Assembly: GCF_019320115.1 (NCBI RefSeq)
Contig: NC_089585.1
Coordinates: 143,015,600-143,079,599 of the forward strand
Reading direction: 5' to 3'
Source: Miscanthus floridulus
Taxonomy: Eukaryota; Streptophyta; Magnoliopsida; Poales; Poaceae
Length of the DNA: 64,000 nucleotides
In this document: positions 11,185-22,327 of the stretch, piece after piece
Position numbering within the stretch: position 1 is the stretch's first letter
Layout: the number at the start of each line of letters is the position of its first letter
The notes under the pieces: generated by a model
Told to the model about the DNA's origin: nothing
The model's input: only the letters and a program-made list of their open reading frames with translations
Databases searched by the model: none
Made by a program: the position numbers and the translations under genes

Positions 11185-12045
11185 GTGTTTGGTTGGAGGG
11201 ATTAAGTGGGATCGGTTGGGGCGAGGTCATTTTTTTAGGCTTATGGTTACAACTTACAAGACAATCCGGGATGGGATTATCCCACCATGGAATATTCCGC
11301 GCATATCCGGGAACAGGCAAAATTTCCAAATCGAGGGGACGGAGACAGCCTACTTGAATCACACACGCTCGCAAGCAAAGCGAACGTGTTTGCGCACAGG
11401 TTTAATTCCTCCAGCAAGCATGGGTAGGTGCTGCATCGCAGATGTGGGGCACAGGCGAGGTCACGGAGCCAGGATGGCGATTTGAACGGAATGAGCCAGG
11501 ATGGCGATTTGAATGGAATGCAAGGTCATGATAGGAAGAAAGAACGAGGTGGGTGGCTGGAATCTCAGTGGCAGCACCTCGACTCATTCATCTTACATTG
11601 ACTTTGTGGTGGAGCGAGGACAGTGGATGAGCACATTAGGAAGATGGGACATTTACATTGCATGTAGGGAGTAGTGTAGCCGGCGAGCGTGTGAGTGGGT
11701 GGCAGTGGTGCCCACTATGTGTGGGAGCAACATGGCTGGTGAGTGTGTGAGGGGGGAGAGGTAGCATCAGCATGTGAGTGCGCATGGGGAGCCAGTGGTA
11801 GTGGGCCGCGGCACAAGTGAGCTCATGACACACTAGTGTGGGTGAAGGAGAAGGAAGACGACAGGGGATGGAGATAAAATATGGGGTAGGCCCCACGCAT
11901 CAGGTGCCTCGCATAAATCCAATCCCTTCAACCAAAAAAAAAGAGGATGGACTCATCTCTTCAACCAAATAAGAGACGGGATGATGCCATACCAAAAATC
12001 AGGGGTGAGACTATCCCATCCTTATACTATCTCCAAACGAAACAC
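11185..12045. mobile_element. Possible small non-autonomous DNA transposon
   Basis: The left end GTGTTTGGTTGGAG and the reverse complement of the right end, GTGTTTCGTTTGGAG, are similar inverted ends about 860 bp apart. Internal segments near both sides repeat GGGAT/ATCCC and TTCAACCAAA motifs in opposite orientation. No transposase is visible and I find no clear target duplication. It lies in intron 5 of the kinase-NLR model. A short direct duplication of a GAGCCAGGATGGCGATTTGA unit lies near 11470-11520. Confidence 0.4.
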
Positions 12046-12056
12046 AAGCTCACTTC

Positions 12057-12145
12057 TGTTATGTGGGGGCACACATATCAGCGCCGTAGGCGCTCTCAGA
12101 TAGAAGAAAGGAAAGAACAGAAAAGGATATTAGATTAGGATTCGG
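12057..12145 (+). repeat. Truncated 5' LTR of the Reina-like element
   Basis: Matches the first part of 16032-16296 up to GGATTCGGT, where it switches to gag-like sequence. The remaining two thirds of the LTR are missing. Confidence 0.8.
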
Positions 12146-15100
12146 TATGCGCCTGGAGCAAGATGACGGCACACCACCATGGCGCCGATTTTCTGAGCTG
12201 CTCAATATGCACTTCGGGCAGCCCCTGTGCTCCAATCCCTTGGGCGAACTTGCAGCCTGCCACCGCACCAGCACCGTCGTCGACTACCAGCATCGATTTT
12301 TGGCGTTGCTCACCCGCACCGGACCCCTCAACGACAGTCAGAAGATTTAGCTCTTTAGGAAGGGCCTTCTAGAGCCCATGAGTATTGATGTTGAGATGAA
12401 AGGGCCCCCATCCCTGGAGGTCGCCATGAGCCTGGCCCGTGCGTTCGAGCGCTGCGAATAGGTTGTGGCCCAGCTGGCGGCTCCGCCCCGCGCCCAACGC
12501 CCACCACCGACACGCGGCTTACTTGCCTTGCCAGCTCCTGCGTTCGTTGTTCTGCTCGCCCTGCCAGCACCCGCGACTGCACCCGGCCCTGCGCTCTGCA
12601 CCGTCACCGTGGCAGGCCGCACAGTCCGTCGCCTCTCGCCGGCCAAAATTGAGGAACGCCGTAAGAACGGCCAGTGCTTCAACTGTGACGAGCACTACAT
12701 CCACGGGCACAATCGAGTCTGCCGATGGCTGTTTCTCCTGGAGATTGATGATGCTGACTCAAGCCCCGAAGACGAAGCTGATGCTGAGACCCCCCTCATA
12801 TCGCTGCATGCCATAGTAGGGATTAAAACCAACGAGACTATGCAGCTGCCAGTCTTCCTCGCCGGAACGCCGCTCCATGCCCTTTTGGATTCTGGCTCCA
12901 CACACTATTTCGTGTCAGAGGCAGCGGCTGCTCGCATCGGCCTGGGCTTCCGCAAGCGCGTCGACATCAGCGTCACCGTCGTGAATGGCGATCGAGTCTG
13001 TTGTGCAGGCGTCGCACGGCCACTGCGTTCTCCATCACCACAGAGGTGTTCGCCGCTCATTTCTATATCCTACCCCTCGACGGCTTTGACATTGTGCTTG
13101 GCACCGGTTGGCTTGCTACTTTGGGCCCTATCCTTTGGGACTTTGGCTCGTTGCTCATGTCGTTCTGGAGGAACGGCCACCGCATTACTTGGCACGGATT
13201 GGCAGGACCGCTTGGCGCCCAGCTCCATGCCATGTCGAGCCTAGATGTCCTTCCCGCTCTTCTCGCCGAGTTCGAGGATGTGTTCACCACGCCCATGGGA
13301 CTGCCACCTCCCCGCGCCCGTGATCATCACGCTCACCTCATCCCGGGCACACTGCCAATTGCGGTCTGGCCATCTCGCTTATCCACAGATTCAAAAAGAA
13401 GAACTGGAGCGTCAGTGCAACGTCCTGGAAGCACAAGGATTGATCCGCCGCAGCACCTCACCTTCCTCAGCACCGGTTCTCCTTGTCAAGAAGTCAGATG
13501 GCACATGGTGGCTCTGTGAAGGACAAATTCCCTATCCCGGTGGTCGAAGAGCTTTTGGATGAGCTTCATGGCAGCCGCTTCTTCTCGAAGCTGGATCTTC
13601 GCTCAGGATATCACCAAGTCCGGATGGCGCCCGCTGATATACCGAAGACAGTGTTCCGCACCCACGACGGCCTCTACGACTTTCTGGTAATGCCGTTCGG
13701 CCTTACTAACGCCCCGGCTACATTTCAGGCGATCATGAACGAGGTACTGCGCCCTTTCCTCCGCAAATTTGTGCTTGTTTTTTTCGACGACATCCTCATA
13801 TTCAGCAACAATTGGGCGGAACATCTGAGGCACATCAGGATAATTCTTACTGCTCTGCGTGAACATCAGCTCTTCTTGAAGCGGTCCAAGTGTTCCTTTG
13901 GGGAACCCTCTGTTGCGTACCTCGGCCATATTGTGTCAGCAGATGGGTTTGCCATGGACGCATCCAAGGTCCGGGCCATCATTGACTGGTCTACACCAGC
14001 TTCAGTACGGGCGCTGAGGGGGTTTCTGGGCCTCGCTGGGTACTATCGCTGTTTTATCAAGGAGTTCGGGTCCATAGCAGCCCCCTTGACCAAGTTGTGC
14101 AAGAAGGATGCTTTCCTCTGGACGGATGACACTACAGTGCCCTTTCAGGCTCTCAAGCAAGCCCTCACCGAGGCTCTAGTCCTTGCCTTGCCCGATTTCG
14201 CACTGCCTTTTTGTGGTTGAATGTGATGCATCCAGTACCGGCATTGGCGTAGTACTTCGCCAAGGCAGCGGCGCAGTGGCGTTCTTCAGTCGTGCCTTGG
14301 CTCCGCGTCACCGTACCCTCGCTGCTTATGAGCGCGAGCTGATTGGCCTGTCTCAAGCCGTACGGCATTGGCATCCGTATCTCTGGGGACGCACCTTTGT
14401 GGTTCGCACAGACCACCAGCCGCTGAAATACATCCTCGACCAACGTCTTGAGACCATTCCGCAACTTCACTGGGTAAGCAAACTGCTTGGCTTTGATTTT
14501 TCAGTGGAATACAAGCCTGGGCACACAAATGTGGTGGCCGACGCCTTGCCCCGCTGCACCGAGGACACCGCTGCCCTCTCGGCCGTCTTGACGCCATCAT
14601 TCAGCATCATCGATGAATATCGATGCCTCGCAGTAGACGATGCAGAACTCCAGCGCTTAACAGTAGAGATCCAAGCTGGCTCTAAAGGCGAACCTTGGGC
14701 TCTCATCTATGGGCTGGTCACCTTCAAGCGACGGCTGTTCGTTCCCAGTTCATTTGAGCTCATACCAGCCATCCTAGTAGCTGCTCACGATGACGGTCAT
14801 GAAGGCACCCAAAAGACCCTCCATCGCCTCGTCGGGATTTTCACCTCCCCAATGCACGGGCTGCAGTACAGGCCTATGTCCGCGCCTGCATGGTGTGTCA
14901 ACGCAACAAAGTCGAGACCCTACATCCTGCAGGTCTTCTTCAGCCATTGCCGGTGCCCGCTGCAATTTGGAGTGAGATCAGCTTGGACTTCATTGAAGGC
15001 CTACCCAAGGTCAGTGGCAAGACGGTCATCCTGACCGTGGTTGATCGTCTGTCCAAATATGCACTTTTCATCGCCTTGGGTCATCCATATTCAGCGGTAT

Positions 15101-16019
15101 CAGTGGCTCGTGCCTTCTTTGTGGAGATTGTTCGCCTTCATGGCGTGCCCACATCCATTGTGTCAAATCGGGATCCAGTGTTTACTTTGGCCTTTTGGCA
15201 AGGTTCGTTTCGTGCCTCTGGTTCCAAGCTTCATATGAGCACCGCCTTTCACCCGCAGACCGATGGCCAGTCCGAGGTAGTCAACAGGACCATTGCCATG
15301 TATCTTCGTTGCATGACGAGAGATCGTCTGCGTCAGTGGATTCAATGGCTTCCCTGGGCTGAGTATATCTATAACACATCCTATCACTCGGCACTTCGGG
15401 AGACTCCATTCAAACCTGTCTATGGCCGTGACCCGCCGCCCCGCACATCATATGATGTCGCTGATATTAGAGTGGCGGCTGTAGCCCAAACTTTGGAGGA
15501 GCGCGCTGAGTTCATCCATGACGTCCGGCGCCGTCTCGAACAAGCTCAGGCTGTGGCTAAACGTAATTATGATCGAGGCCACCGGGAGCTCCTCTGTGCA
15601 GTTGGTGATTGGGTTTGATTGCGCCTGAACCACCGTCCTTCAGCTACTGTCACTGGTCCGCAACGCGGGAAACTCCAGCCAAGGTATTTTGGTCCCTATA
15701 AGATCATTGAAGTCATTAATCAGGTGGCCTATTGCTTGGAGCTCCCTCCTGGTTCGCGTTTGCACCCAGTCTTTCATGTCAGCTTGCTGAAGAAATTTGT
15801 CGGCGACCCTCCTGCTACACCTCCAAGTCTACCCCCTATTCATCACGGGGCAGTGGTTCCAGTTCCCGAACGTGCTCTGAAGGCTCGGGTTTGCCGTGGT
15901 GTTTGCCAGATACTTGTTCGGTGGCAAGGATTGCCAGCCTCATCCACTTCCTGGGAGGATGTTCCACAATTCCAGCAGCGTTATCCTCATTTCCTGCTCG
16001 CGGACGAGCTGTTGCTCGA
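12132..16019 (+). pseudogene. Gag-pol remnant of the Reina-like element
   Basis: The polyprotein is readable across several frames with stops and shifts, for example stops near 12348 and 12460 and frame changes near 13010, 13370, 13510, 14215, 14870 and 15616. In order I see a gag tail, a zinc-knuckle-like CFNC...H...C, protease (LLDSGSTHYFVSE), reverse transcriptase (VFFDDILIFS), RNase H (VVECDASSTGIG, RTDHQPLKY), integrase (DRLSKYALFIALGH, FHPQTDGQSEVVNRT) and a C-terminal chromodomain with RWQGL...SWED (about 15910-15960). All polymerase domains of an autonomous element are represented, but the copy is dead. Confidence 0.88.
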
Positions 16020-16031
16020 GGGGGGGAGTGA

Positions 16032-16296
16032 TGTTACGTGGGGGCGCACATATCAGCGCCGTAGGCGCCCTCAGATAGAAGAAAGGAAAGATTAGAAAAG
16101 GATATTAGAGTAGGATTCGGTTTACTATGTAATAGGAGATACTTCCTTATTTTAAGTAATGAGATATGGGAAAGTACTAGCCCATGTAATTGGAAACTAT
16201 ATGGCTGGCGCGTAATATATAAAGGGCCACCATATCTATTAATAAAGGCAAGCAATAGAATTATCCTCTTCCCAAGTCTCTCAAGCTGTTCATACT
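16032..16296 (+). repeat. 3' LTR of the Reina-like element
   Basis: Begins TGTTACGTGGGGGC directly after a G-rich polypurine tract (CTCGAGGGGGGGAGTGA). It is 265 bp, contains a TATATAAAGG promoter-like motif near 16216, and is followed by ACTTC, which matches the 5' flank. The final bases are not canonical CA, so the end may be off by a few bases. Confidence 0.75.
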
Positions 16297-16301
16297 ACTT
16301 C

Positions 16302-16922
16302 TGTTTTCCAGTATATTAGGAATTGCTTATCAAAAAGTATTGTATTATTCAAGAGCCTACTAATATACAACAAATATTTCCGTTCTTTAAAACTGATACT
16401 AATTATTTGAAACATATTGATTGATAGGGACAAGGCTCAACTATCTGCTTATATGATCTTTTTTTTTTCCAAAGCTTTAATAGTCATACTTTCATATTGA
16501 AAGTGGATACTAGGGCACATGGAACAACAACTCTCCGGCATGTTGACAAAAAAGCAATATGTTGCACTATTTTTTTAAGATGCTGTTTCTGGAATACAAG
16601 AAAAAACCCTGCTTTGTAGCTTAGTTTGTGGTTGTGAGAATAGAAATTATGCAGACTTTTTAAACACTACTTCCTCTAGCAAAAAATACACTTAATTTTA
16701 TGTTTCATGCTCATCACAGTTGAACCTCCAATACACTAATTATTACTTATAACCTCCAATACACTAATTATTACTTATATTGACACCACAATACTTATAT
16801 TTATTGAAGTACCATGAAATTTTTATTTGGATTATACATTTTCATAAATTGTTAGTTGAAATGTTCACCTTGAAAATGTTCTTTGGTGGCTTGAAAAACT
16901 AACAGAGATTTGGCTTCCCCAG
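16302..16922 (+). other. AT-rich intron sequence before the NB-ARC exon
   Basis: No coding block is visible. A 28-bp unit (AACCTCCAATACACTAATTA...) is tandemly duplicated at 16723-16750 and 16751-16778. The segment ends with the acceptor CTTCCCCAG at 16922. The frame of the NB-ARC exon stays open back to an in-frame stop at 16857, so the exon could start slightly earlier. Confidence 0.5.
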
Positions 16923-18044
16923 AAAGGATGTCACAAACCTGTCCCCAAATTGAAAATGCATAATAACAAGATAGAGGTGAGAGAATTGCCAAAGGATATC
17001 ACAGGTCCAAACCAGAATATTAATCTGATGTCAAGCCCTAGTTTTAGCAAGGTGGAATTTTTTGATGCACGAGAAACATCGTCAGATGTAGTAGAAGAAC
17101 TCATTGTGGGGAGGACAGAAGAAAAGGAGAAAATAATGACTTCTTTACTTCTGGTCATGTCGGAAAACCTTGTCATCCTTCCTATACATGGCATTGGAGG
17201 CATTGGCAAGACAACTTTTGCAAGATTGATTTACAATGATACAAAGTTCAGATATTATTCACATGTGTGGGTTAATGTGTCCCAGAGATTTGACTTGAAC
17301 AAGATTGGTGAGTCTATTATTTCACAACTATGTGAAAAAGAGAGCCAGGCTAATGAAAGACAAATGACACATAGTTGCCTCATGAAGCTACTTTCTGGTA
17401 AGAAGATTATTATTGTTTTAGATGACTTATGGGAGGATAATCACTTCCAGCTGCAGGAATTGAAGGATGCGCTATATCATGATGAAAGCAACATAATTAT
17501 TTTAGTAACAACACGTAGTGAACGTGTTGCACTGAGAATCTGTAGTAATCTTCAACCATACAAGATATTACCCTTGACAAATGACATGTGCTGGGATATA
17601 ATTAAACAAAGAAGTGGTTTTGAAACTAGAGATGACAAAGAACAATTGACATCTATAGGTCAGGAGATTGCTCGGAAGTGTGGTGGTGTACCTTTAGCAG
17701 CTCGATCTCTGGGATTCACTTTGCGGAATGTGAATTTTGACCAATGGATGAAAGTGAAAGATAATGAAATCTGGAATGAATCTGTTTTAGGGGATGCATC
17801 TTTGCCGAATCAAGTTCTTGCATCTTTGATGTTAAGCTATAGCTATATGGCACCATGTTTGAAGATATGCTTTACCTATTGTGCAATTTTTCCAAAAGGT
17901 CACAAGATAGTTAAAGAAGACCTAATTTACCAATGGTTTTCTTTGGGTTTCATCAAGACAACACAGTTACTCTCAATTGTGCAGATCTGTGAGAAATATG
18001 TCATGCAGCTCCTAGGTCTGTCTTTCATTCAATTATACCCCAAG
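16923..18044 (+). CDS. NB-ARC exon of the NLR gene
   Basis: This exon encodes 374 residues with every NB-ARC signature in order: P-loop GIGGIGKTT, RNBS-A HVWVNVSQRFD, kinase-2 IIIVLDDLW, RNBS-B ILVTTRSE, GLPL-type CGGVPLAARSLGF and RNBS-D CFTYCAIFPKG. This is the ATP/ADP switch of a plant intracellular immune receptor, of the RGA/CNL type by motif. A linker of about 50 residues precedes it, but no coiled-coil domain is found upstream. The exon ends at a GT donor (CCCAAG/GTTTGT), and the next exon supplies the remaining NB-ARC C-terminus including MHD. It has no frameshift or stop. An isolated reading from 16950 to a stop at 18098 would run into the intron and is not the real end. Confidence 0.9.
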
Positions 18045-18528
18045 GTTTGTTGTTATTTATATATTCCAATGCTTCATTTGATTTTTCATGCTTCTTAAAT
18101 CAATTTAAAAGAAACTTACATATTAAATGCAACTTTTGATATGCCATGCTAATAGTATAGACGGTACATTGGACCGGAACAAAGACATTGTGTCACAATT
18201 TACTAGTAGTTCAGATTGACAATAAAAATAAATAAGTGGTGGCCAAGAGCCAATATTTGAACAGATATTATATGTAAACATGGAGCAATGAAGTAGTGCA
18301 ACTACTAGAAAATGGGCCTTTTCAACAAAGTATATTGCAACACCGTATAAATTGTTGCAATAGATAAGTAATATTGCTATTTCATTGCAATTAGTTAATA
18401 TTGCTACAAATTTATAGCATGGCCATATCTTCAACTTTTGTTGCAAGAGTTGGTAGGTATTCCAATAGAAAAATATAATGTTGCATTAAGTTAACATTTT
18501 TACAATTTAAAATTTGTTTTTGACGCTA

Positions 18529-21504
18529 AGTAACCAAGGATCGGGTCGTCGCTTCCTTAGTGGCGCGCTACATCGGCGCCCGGGTGTAGTGAAAAATGAG
18601 CAAGGGTCTTTGCATCAGAGTCGACGGGTGCGAAGGGTAAGGAAGCTAGTCGAACCAACTAGGATCCGTTTAGGTAGTTGGAATGTAGGGTCACTTACAG
18701 GTAAGTTAAGAGAATTAGTTGATACCGCGACTAGGAGGCGTGTAAATATATTATGCGTTCAAGAGACTAAATGGAAGGGTCAGAAGGCGAAGGAGGTGGA
18801 CAATACAGGTTTCAAGCTTTGGTACACAGGGACAGTTGCGAATAGAAATGGAGTAGGAGTTTTGATTGATAAGAGCCTCAAGAATGGTGTGGTGGGAGTG
18901 AGAAGGCAAGGAGATAGGATTATCTTAGTCAAGCTTGTCGTTGGTGATATGGTCTTGAACGTAATTAGTGCGTATGCCCCCCAAGTAGGCCTCGACGAGA
19001 GTGCTAAGAGACAGTTCTGGGAAGACTTAGATGGTCTGGTTAGAGCTATACCTAGTAGTGAGAAGCTTTTTATAGGAGGAGATCTTAATGGGCATGTAGG
19101 TACTACAAGCGCAGGTTTCGAGGCAGTTCATGGAGGTTTTGGGTATGGTAGTAGGAATCAGGAGGGGGAGGAAGTTCTGGACTTCGCGGTAGCTTTTGAC
19201 CTGATGATAGCCAATACTTTATTTAGAAAGAGAGAATCTCATCTAGTGACCTTCAGTAGCGGACAACACTGTAGCCAGATTGACTTTGTCCTCGCAAGAA
19301 GAAAGGACAAACGAGCATGCTTGGATTGCAAGGTGATACCAGGGGAGTGTGTTGTTTCTCAACATAAGCTTTTGGTGGCAGATTTTCGTTTTCAGGTGCG
19401 TGCCCGTAGGGATAAACAAGCTAAGATTGAAAGAACAAAGTGGTGGAAACTGAAAGGGGAGACGTCAGAGGTATTTAGGGAAAGGGTTATCAAAGAGGGC
19501 TCTTGGAAGGAAGAAGACGACATAAACAATATGTGGGACAAGATGGCAACCAACATTCGGAAGGTAGCCTCAGAGGTGTGTGGAGTAACCAAAGGAAGGG
19601 GACGCGAGGCTAAAGATACTTGGTGGTGGAACGAGGAAGTCCAAAGGGCTATTAAGGAGAAGAAAGAATGCTATAGACGCTTGTACCATGACAGGAGTGT
19701 GGACAACATAGAGAAGTACAATGTGGCAAAGAAGACTGCAAAGCGAGCTGTAAGTGTGGCAAAGGGTAGAGCGTACGAGGATCTTTATCAACATTTGAGT
19801 ACGAAGGAAGGAGAGAAGGACATATATAGGATGGCTAGGGTTCGTGAGAGAAAGACACAGGACTTCAACCAAGTTAAGTGCATTAAGGATGAAAGGGAGC
19901 ATCTCTTGGTAAAGGAGGATGAGATCCGACATCGATGGCAAGAGTATTTTGACAAATTGTTCAATGGTGAGAATATGGACACAACCTTTCAGTTGGATGA
20001 CTCTTTTGATGACACCAATAGGCGCTTTGTGCGGAGAATCCAAGAATCTGAGGTCAGAGAGGCGTTGAAAAGGATGAAAGGAGGTAAGGCGATGGGACCG
20101 GATGGTATCCCAATCGAGGTGTGGAGATGCCTCGGGGACATAGCTGTAGTATGGTTAACCAAGCTGTTCAACCATATTTTTCGATCGAACAAGATGCTTG
20201 ATGAGTGGAGGAGAAGTATATTGGTACCGATCTACAAGAATAAAGGGGATATTCAAAGTTGTACAAATTACCGGGGAATTAAGTTGATGAGCCATACTAT
20301 GAAGCTATGGGAGAGAGTTATCGAGCATCGCTTAAGAGCAATAACGCGGGTCTCTATGAACCAATTTGGTTTCATGCCCGGAAGGTCAACCATGGAAGCC
20401 ATTTTCTTAATAAGACAAGTTATGGAGCGGTATAGGGAGAAGAAGAAGGACCTACATATGGTTTTTATTGACTTGGAGAAGGCTTATGATAAAATACCAA
20501 GGAATGTTATGTGGTGGGCTTTGGACAAACATAAAGTCCCAACGAAGTACGTCGGGCTCATTAAGGACATGTACAACAATGTTGTGACTAGAGTTCGAAC
20601 AAGCGATGGAGACACGGATGACTTCCCGATTAGGATAGGACTACATCAAGGGTCAGCTTTGAGCCCTTATTTGTTTGCTTTAGTGATGGATGAGGTCACA
20701 AGGGACATACAAGGGGACATCCCTTGGTGTATGCTTTTCGCGGACGATGTAGTGCTAGTTGATGAAAGCCGGACAGGAGTGAATCAGAAACTGGAGTTAT
20801 GGCGGGAGACTTTGGAGTCCAAAGGTTTTAGACTTAGTAGAACTAAAACTGAGTATATGAGATGTGACTTCGGCACTACTACTCGGGAGGAGGAAGATGT
20901 TAGTTTGGAAGGTCAAGTAGTGCCTAGGAAGGATACCTTTCGATATTTAGGATCAATGCTACAGAGAGACGGGGATATTGATGAAGATGTTAGCCATAGA
21001 ATCAAAGCAGGGTGGATGAAGTGGCGGCAAGCGTCTGGTGTCCTATGTGACAAAAGGGTACCACAGAAGCTAAAAGGCAAGTTTTATAGGACGGCGATTA
21101 GACCTGCTATGTTGTATGGTGCAGAATGTTGGCCTACGAAAAGGCGACATATTCAACAGCTAAGTGTCGCGGAAATGCGTATGTTGCGTTGGATTTGCGG
21201 TCATACAAGAAGGGATCGAGTTCGGAACGATGATATACGTGAGAGATTAGGGGTAGCGCCAATTGAAGAAAAGCTTGTCCAACACCGGTTGAGATGGTTT
21301 GGACATGTGCAACGGAGACCTCCAGATGCACCGGTGCGTAGTGGAATCCTAAGTCAGGATAGTAACGTGAAGAGAGGCAGAGGAAGACCGAAATTGACTT
21401 GGGTAGAGGCAATAAAAGGAGACTTGAAAGGATGGAATATACCCAAAGACTTAGCCTTAGATAGGAATGCTTGGAAGACAGCTATTCACGTGCCTGAACC
21501 TTGA
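18529..21504 (+). CDS. RTE LINE endonuclease-reverse transcriptase
   Basis: The single open frame encodes about 990 residues. The N-terminal apurinic-like endonuclease shows GSWNVGSL, CVQETKW, IGGDLNGHVG, SQIDFVLARR and SQHKLLVADF, with the usual Asn, Glu, Asp, Asn and His catalytic positions. The reverse transcriptase follows with FIDLEKAYDK, LHQGSALSPYLFALVMD and CMLFADDVVLV, then a C-terminal region with RRLRWFGHVQ-like and RGRGRPKLTW motifs. These copy element RNA into nicked genomic DNA. One oddity is that no in-frame ATG occurs before 18949, which is inside the endonuclease. The frame is open back to the 5' flank, and an out-of-frame ATG at 18596 stops quickly. Either initiation is unconventional, a small indel moved the start, or the 5' end is truncated. 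Confidence 0.9.
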   Translation, partial: SNQGSGRRFLSGALHRRPGVVKNEQGSLHQSRRVRRVRKLVEPTRIRLGSWNVGSLTGKLRELVDTATRRRVNILCVQETKWKGQKAKEVDNTGFKLWYTGTVANRNGVGVLIDKSLKNGVVGVRRQGDRIILVKLVVGDMVLNVISAYAPQVGLDESAKRQFWEDLDGLVRAIPSSEKLFIGGDLNGHVGTTSAGFEAVHGGFGYGSRNQEGEEVLDFAVAFDLMIANTLFRKRESHLVTFSSGQHCSQIDFVLARRKDKRACLDCKVIPGECVVSQHKLLVADFRFQVRARRDKQAKIERTKWWKLKGETSEVFRERVIKEGSWKEEDDINNMWDKMATNIRKVASEVCGVTKGRGREAKDTWWWNEEVQRAIKEKKECYRRLYHDRSVDNIEKYNVAKKTAKRAVSVAKGRAYEDLYQHLSTKEGEKDIYRMARVRERKTQDFNQVKCIKDEREHLLVKEDEIRHRWQEYFDKLFNGENMDTTFQLDDSFDDTNRRFVRRIQESEVREALKRMKGGKAMGPDGIPIEVWRCLGDIAVVWLTKLFNHIFRSNKMLDEWRRSILVPIYKNKGDIQSCTNYRGIKLMSHTMKLWERVIEHRLRAITRVSMNQFGFMPGRSTMEAIFLIRQVMERYREKKKDLHMVFIDLEKAYDKIPRNVMWWALDKHKVPTKYVGLIKDMYNNVVTRVRTSDGDTDDFPIRIGLHQGSALSPYLFALVMDEVTRDIQGDIPWCMLFADDVVLVDESRTGVNQKLELWRETLESKGFRLSRTKTEYMRCDFGTTTREEEDVSLEGQVVPRKDTFRYLGSMLQRDGDIDEDVSHRIKAGWMKWRQASGVLCDKRVPQKLKGKFYRTAIRPAMLYGAECWPTKRRHIQQLSVAEMRMLRWICGHTRRDRVRNDDIRERLGVAPIEEKLVQHRLRWFGHVQRRPPDAPVRSGILSQDSNVKRGRGRPKLTWVEAIKGDLKGWNIPKDLALDRNAWKTAIHVPEP

Positions 21505-21576
21505 TTGCTTCTGTTGGGTTTCAACTCTAGCCTACCCCAACTTGTTTGGGACTTAAAGGCTTTGTTGTTGTTGTTG
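18529..21576 (+). mobile_element. RTE-clade LINE, nearly full length
   Basis: The body lies between copies of TTGACGCTA (18520-18528 and 21577-21585) and ends in a (TTG)n tail, the short microsatellite end typical of RTE elements. It carries one long open frame in the sense direction of the host gene and lies in intron 6 of the NLR model. The uninterrupted frame suggests a fairly recent insertion. A 5'-truncated relative lies at 25804-26319. Confidence 0.92.
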
Positions 21577-21617
21577 TTGACGCTAGTGAATAGTGGTTGA
21601 AATATATAGATATTGTT

Positions 21618-22122
21618 TGTTAGGACTAATCTTGTCATATAGGCATATTAGTGTTGATTATGAAGTGTAGTATGGATGAGGGAGCTCCGTGAAGTTTCTA
21701 GTACCAGCTAGTTGCTAGTTGAGCTATACAATTTGAAGTTTGCCACTGGTTTCTTAGCTAGCAAGCAGGGTAATGTGGGCTGCATAGTTAAGGTCGGTTC
21801 CTGTAGCAGAACTGTAGCAAACCGACCTACAGTCCTATAAAAGGGGCAGCACCCTTATGGCTGTGTAATAGATGTTGAAACTATGTGAGTTTGGGAGAGG
21901 AGTGATAGAGCTTGGTTGTGAAGATCAAGCTTGTGTTTATGTGTATAGTAGTACTTGGTTGTGAGAACCAAGTGAGTTGTAACCTTGTAGTGTGAAGCTA
22001 CAAAGTATTTAGATTTTGTGTTCTCATATTCTTGTGTGAATCAAGATAGAGTGCAAGTGAGGAATTGAGTGATTCAGTTCCAGCAGCAGCAAATGAGAAA
22101 TAGAGTGATTCTATTTCTAACA
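21618..22122 (+). mobile_element. Solo LTR
   Basis: A 505-bp sequence starts TGTTAG and ends CTAACA, a perfect inverted terminus, between identical 5-bp duplications TTGTT (21613-21617 and 22123-22127). A TATAAAAG box lies near 21836, followed by a GTGTGTAATAG-type transcribed region. The absence of internal sequence shows recombination between the two LTRs of a former element, probably Copia. It lies in intron 6 of the NLR model. Confidence 0.87.
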
Positions 22123-22327
22123 TTGTTTCCATCATTTTTATGTATTGCCATGTTTTCTATATATTCTCGTTGTGAATAGAGAGGTTAAGATAAAATTTTA
22201 GCAAAACATGAAACATAAATATGTATCTTTGGTGTGGTGGTAAAATTGTGTGCCTAACCAATAGATGTAAGTTTTTAGTCCTACTCAATTCCAAATGATT
22301 TTTTGCCACAAAAACTTATTGTTACTA

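Larger units (their letters stand above)
12057..16296 (+). mobile_element. Ty3/Gypsy chromodomain retrotransposon (Reina-like), decayed
   Basis: The element starts TGTTATGTGGGGG, ends at 16296, and is flanked by ACTTC on both sides (12052-12056 and 16297-16301). The 3' LTR is only 265 bp. The left LTR keeps only its first 90 bp or so, then runs directly into gag, so a deletion removed the rest of that LTR, the primer binding site and the start of gag. Short LTRs, small size and a chromodomain fit the Reina clade of chromoviruses. It sits in intron 5 of the kinase-NLR model in the same orientation. Confidence 0.88.

Noticed and set aside
18297..18519. CACTA-like terminus (ACTACTAGAAAATGGGCC) followed by TTGCAAC-type repeats
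   Set aside because: The first bases of a CACTA end are not intact (CAACTACTAG) and no partner end or 3-bp duplication is found, so it is at most a remnant.
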